Assembly (NCBI GenBank): GCA_963513935.1
Contig: OY740774.1
Location: 83,476,890 to 83,540,889 of the forward strand
Length of the DNA: 64,000 nucleotides
Reading direction: 5' to 3'
From: Aphrophora alni
Lineage: Eukaryota > Arthropoda > Insecta > Hemiptera > Aphrophoridae
The notes under the pieces were generated by a model. It saw only the letters and a list, made by a program, of their open reading frames with translations. It ran no database searches and had not been told where the DNA came from. Positions 63,010 through 64,000 of this stretch are shown piece after piece (the stretch's first letter is position 1; every line of letters starts with the position of its first letter). A program made the translations under genes and the position numbers.

Positions 63010-64000
63010 GTAATGAGACCAAACAAAACTATTAATCACCAAACTCTCAGTTCAATAGTTGTCTGACAAAAAGTGAAAAACGTACGATGTGGTAGATTTA
63101 TATAAATAATATTTGTAATATTAAAAAAAGACTAAACATGTTTCATTTATCATAAACTTAACATAAGGGTAAATCGTATTTGATGAAATCGAGTTTAAAT
63201 GACAGCGGTTGAGCTTATTTTTAATTTTTTACTTGGAACTGTGCACAATGGTTTGGTTCCATTAATCTTTACTTCCACCTAAATTTGAACAAATTCGGTA
63301 GAACTGATTACATACAGCACTAAATAAATATTAAAATGGATTTCAATTTAGAAAATAATGTAAACTGTAGCCTATTAATAAATTAAAGTAAAACAATGGT
63401 AGGTCATTACTCGCTCTACCAACCCATAAATCATCATGCATGGTTAAACTTATAAAAACTATCACATCATTAATTTATTTGGTCATCCTCGTGCTATTGT
63501 ACAAGGCCTCTTGACATGTACAACAATAAATGTACTTATTCATCCTGCATTCATAATCATATAAATAAGCTTGAGATACGCATGACAGTGTTAATCACAT
63601 ACATATCATTTTAGAAATTAATTTAACATATTCTGACAATAATGACAACTGTACACAGTCATGGCCGATCAGAAATAGCAGTGCAAAACTAGTGACAGTG
63701 ATTACAAATTTCGAAGGCATGTTATTCGTCAACATTTGTTTGCGTTTCTAATCAATAAATTTCAGAAAATTTTATCAAAATCTGTAGAACCAATGAATAT
63801 TTTTGGTTTTTAATAACATTACATATTCCTTAATAATTTGTAAAACATCGTCATATCTCGAGCTTCAGTAAAAATTACGATAATATAACATTACCATTAT
63901 AATAGCTAAAGCTGTTTACATACTGTAAAATATACCCCACTGAAATTTCTTGATAATATTTTATAAAAGTAATTTTTAAATTTTTTAACTTTTAATTTTC
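63010..64000 (+). repeat. Dispersed repeat family B, copy running to the window edge
   Basis: Matches 43410-44000 and 58790 onward (CTCAGTTCAATAGTTGTC, the ATTTGATGAAATCGAGTTT-type block, TTGAACAAATTCGGTAGAAC, AAATTTTATCAAAATCTGTA). No exon was recognised inside it. Confidence 0.5.

Overview
This is a eukaryotic nuclear window, AT-rich and full of transposon debris. It is almost certainly from an insect: the repeats carry (TTAGG)n/(CCTAA)n tracts, mariner/Tc1-type transposases and TA-flanked foldback MITEs are abundant, and the one host gene is a typical insect organic cation transporter. A hemipteran-like large genome is my guess, but nothing seen here fixes the order.

Only one host gene is recognisable. 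It is a plus-strand SLC22-family (organic cation transporter-like, Orct-like) major facilitator gene. Six coding exons can be placed (5941-6130, 15314-15558, 48623-48726, 52906-53060, 62044-62203, 62674-62809). They join in frame through GT-AG introns into 330 residues that run from the start methionine to just past the PESPRWL signature after membrane segment 6. The C-terminal half (usual family length about 520-600 residues) must lie beyond the right edge. The introns are about 9.2, 33.1, 4.2, 9.0 and 0.47 kb, so under 2% of the gene span seen here codes.

Layout: 1-5900 is upstream repeat-rich DNA with several foldback elements and one inverted pair of hammerhead-like motifs. 5941-15558 holds exons 1 and 2, with intron 1 containing MITEs, a decayed mariner-like transposase start and an eight-unit satellite carrying telomere-like CCTAA tracts. 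15559-48622 is the giant intron 2. It holds decayed LINE fragments, several copies of a dispersed repeat with a palindromic CGCTTCGCTCG core, and a three-level nest (a 560-bp element with an 8-bp target duplication inside a mariner-like element inside that repeat). It also holds a 23-bp minisatellite, a second copy of the 560-bp element, a hammerhead-like motif at 40182-40226, and an internally deleted DD34D mariner. 48623-62809 holds exons 3 to 6. Introns 3 and 4 each carry a fossil of the same DDE transposase family, and intron 4 also has two oppositely oriented 3' ends of one non-LTR retrotransposon.

No complete transposase, tRNA, rRNA, CRISPR or prokaryotic feature was found. The most interesting observations are the hammerhead-ribozyme-like motifs, the two short element families with 8-bp target duplications, the nested insertion with a readable empty site, and the minisatellite apparently born from an internal piece of a dispersed repeat. 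Repeat boundaries without a visible target duplication are approximate.
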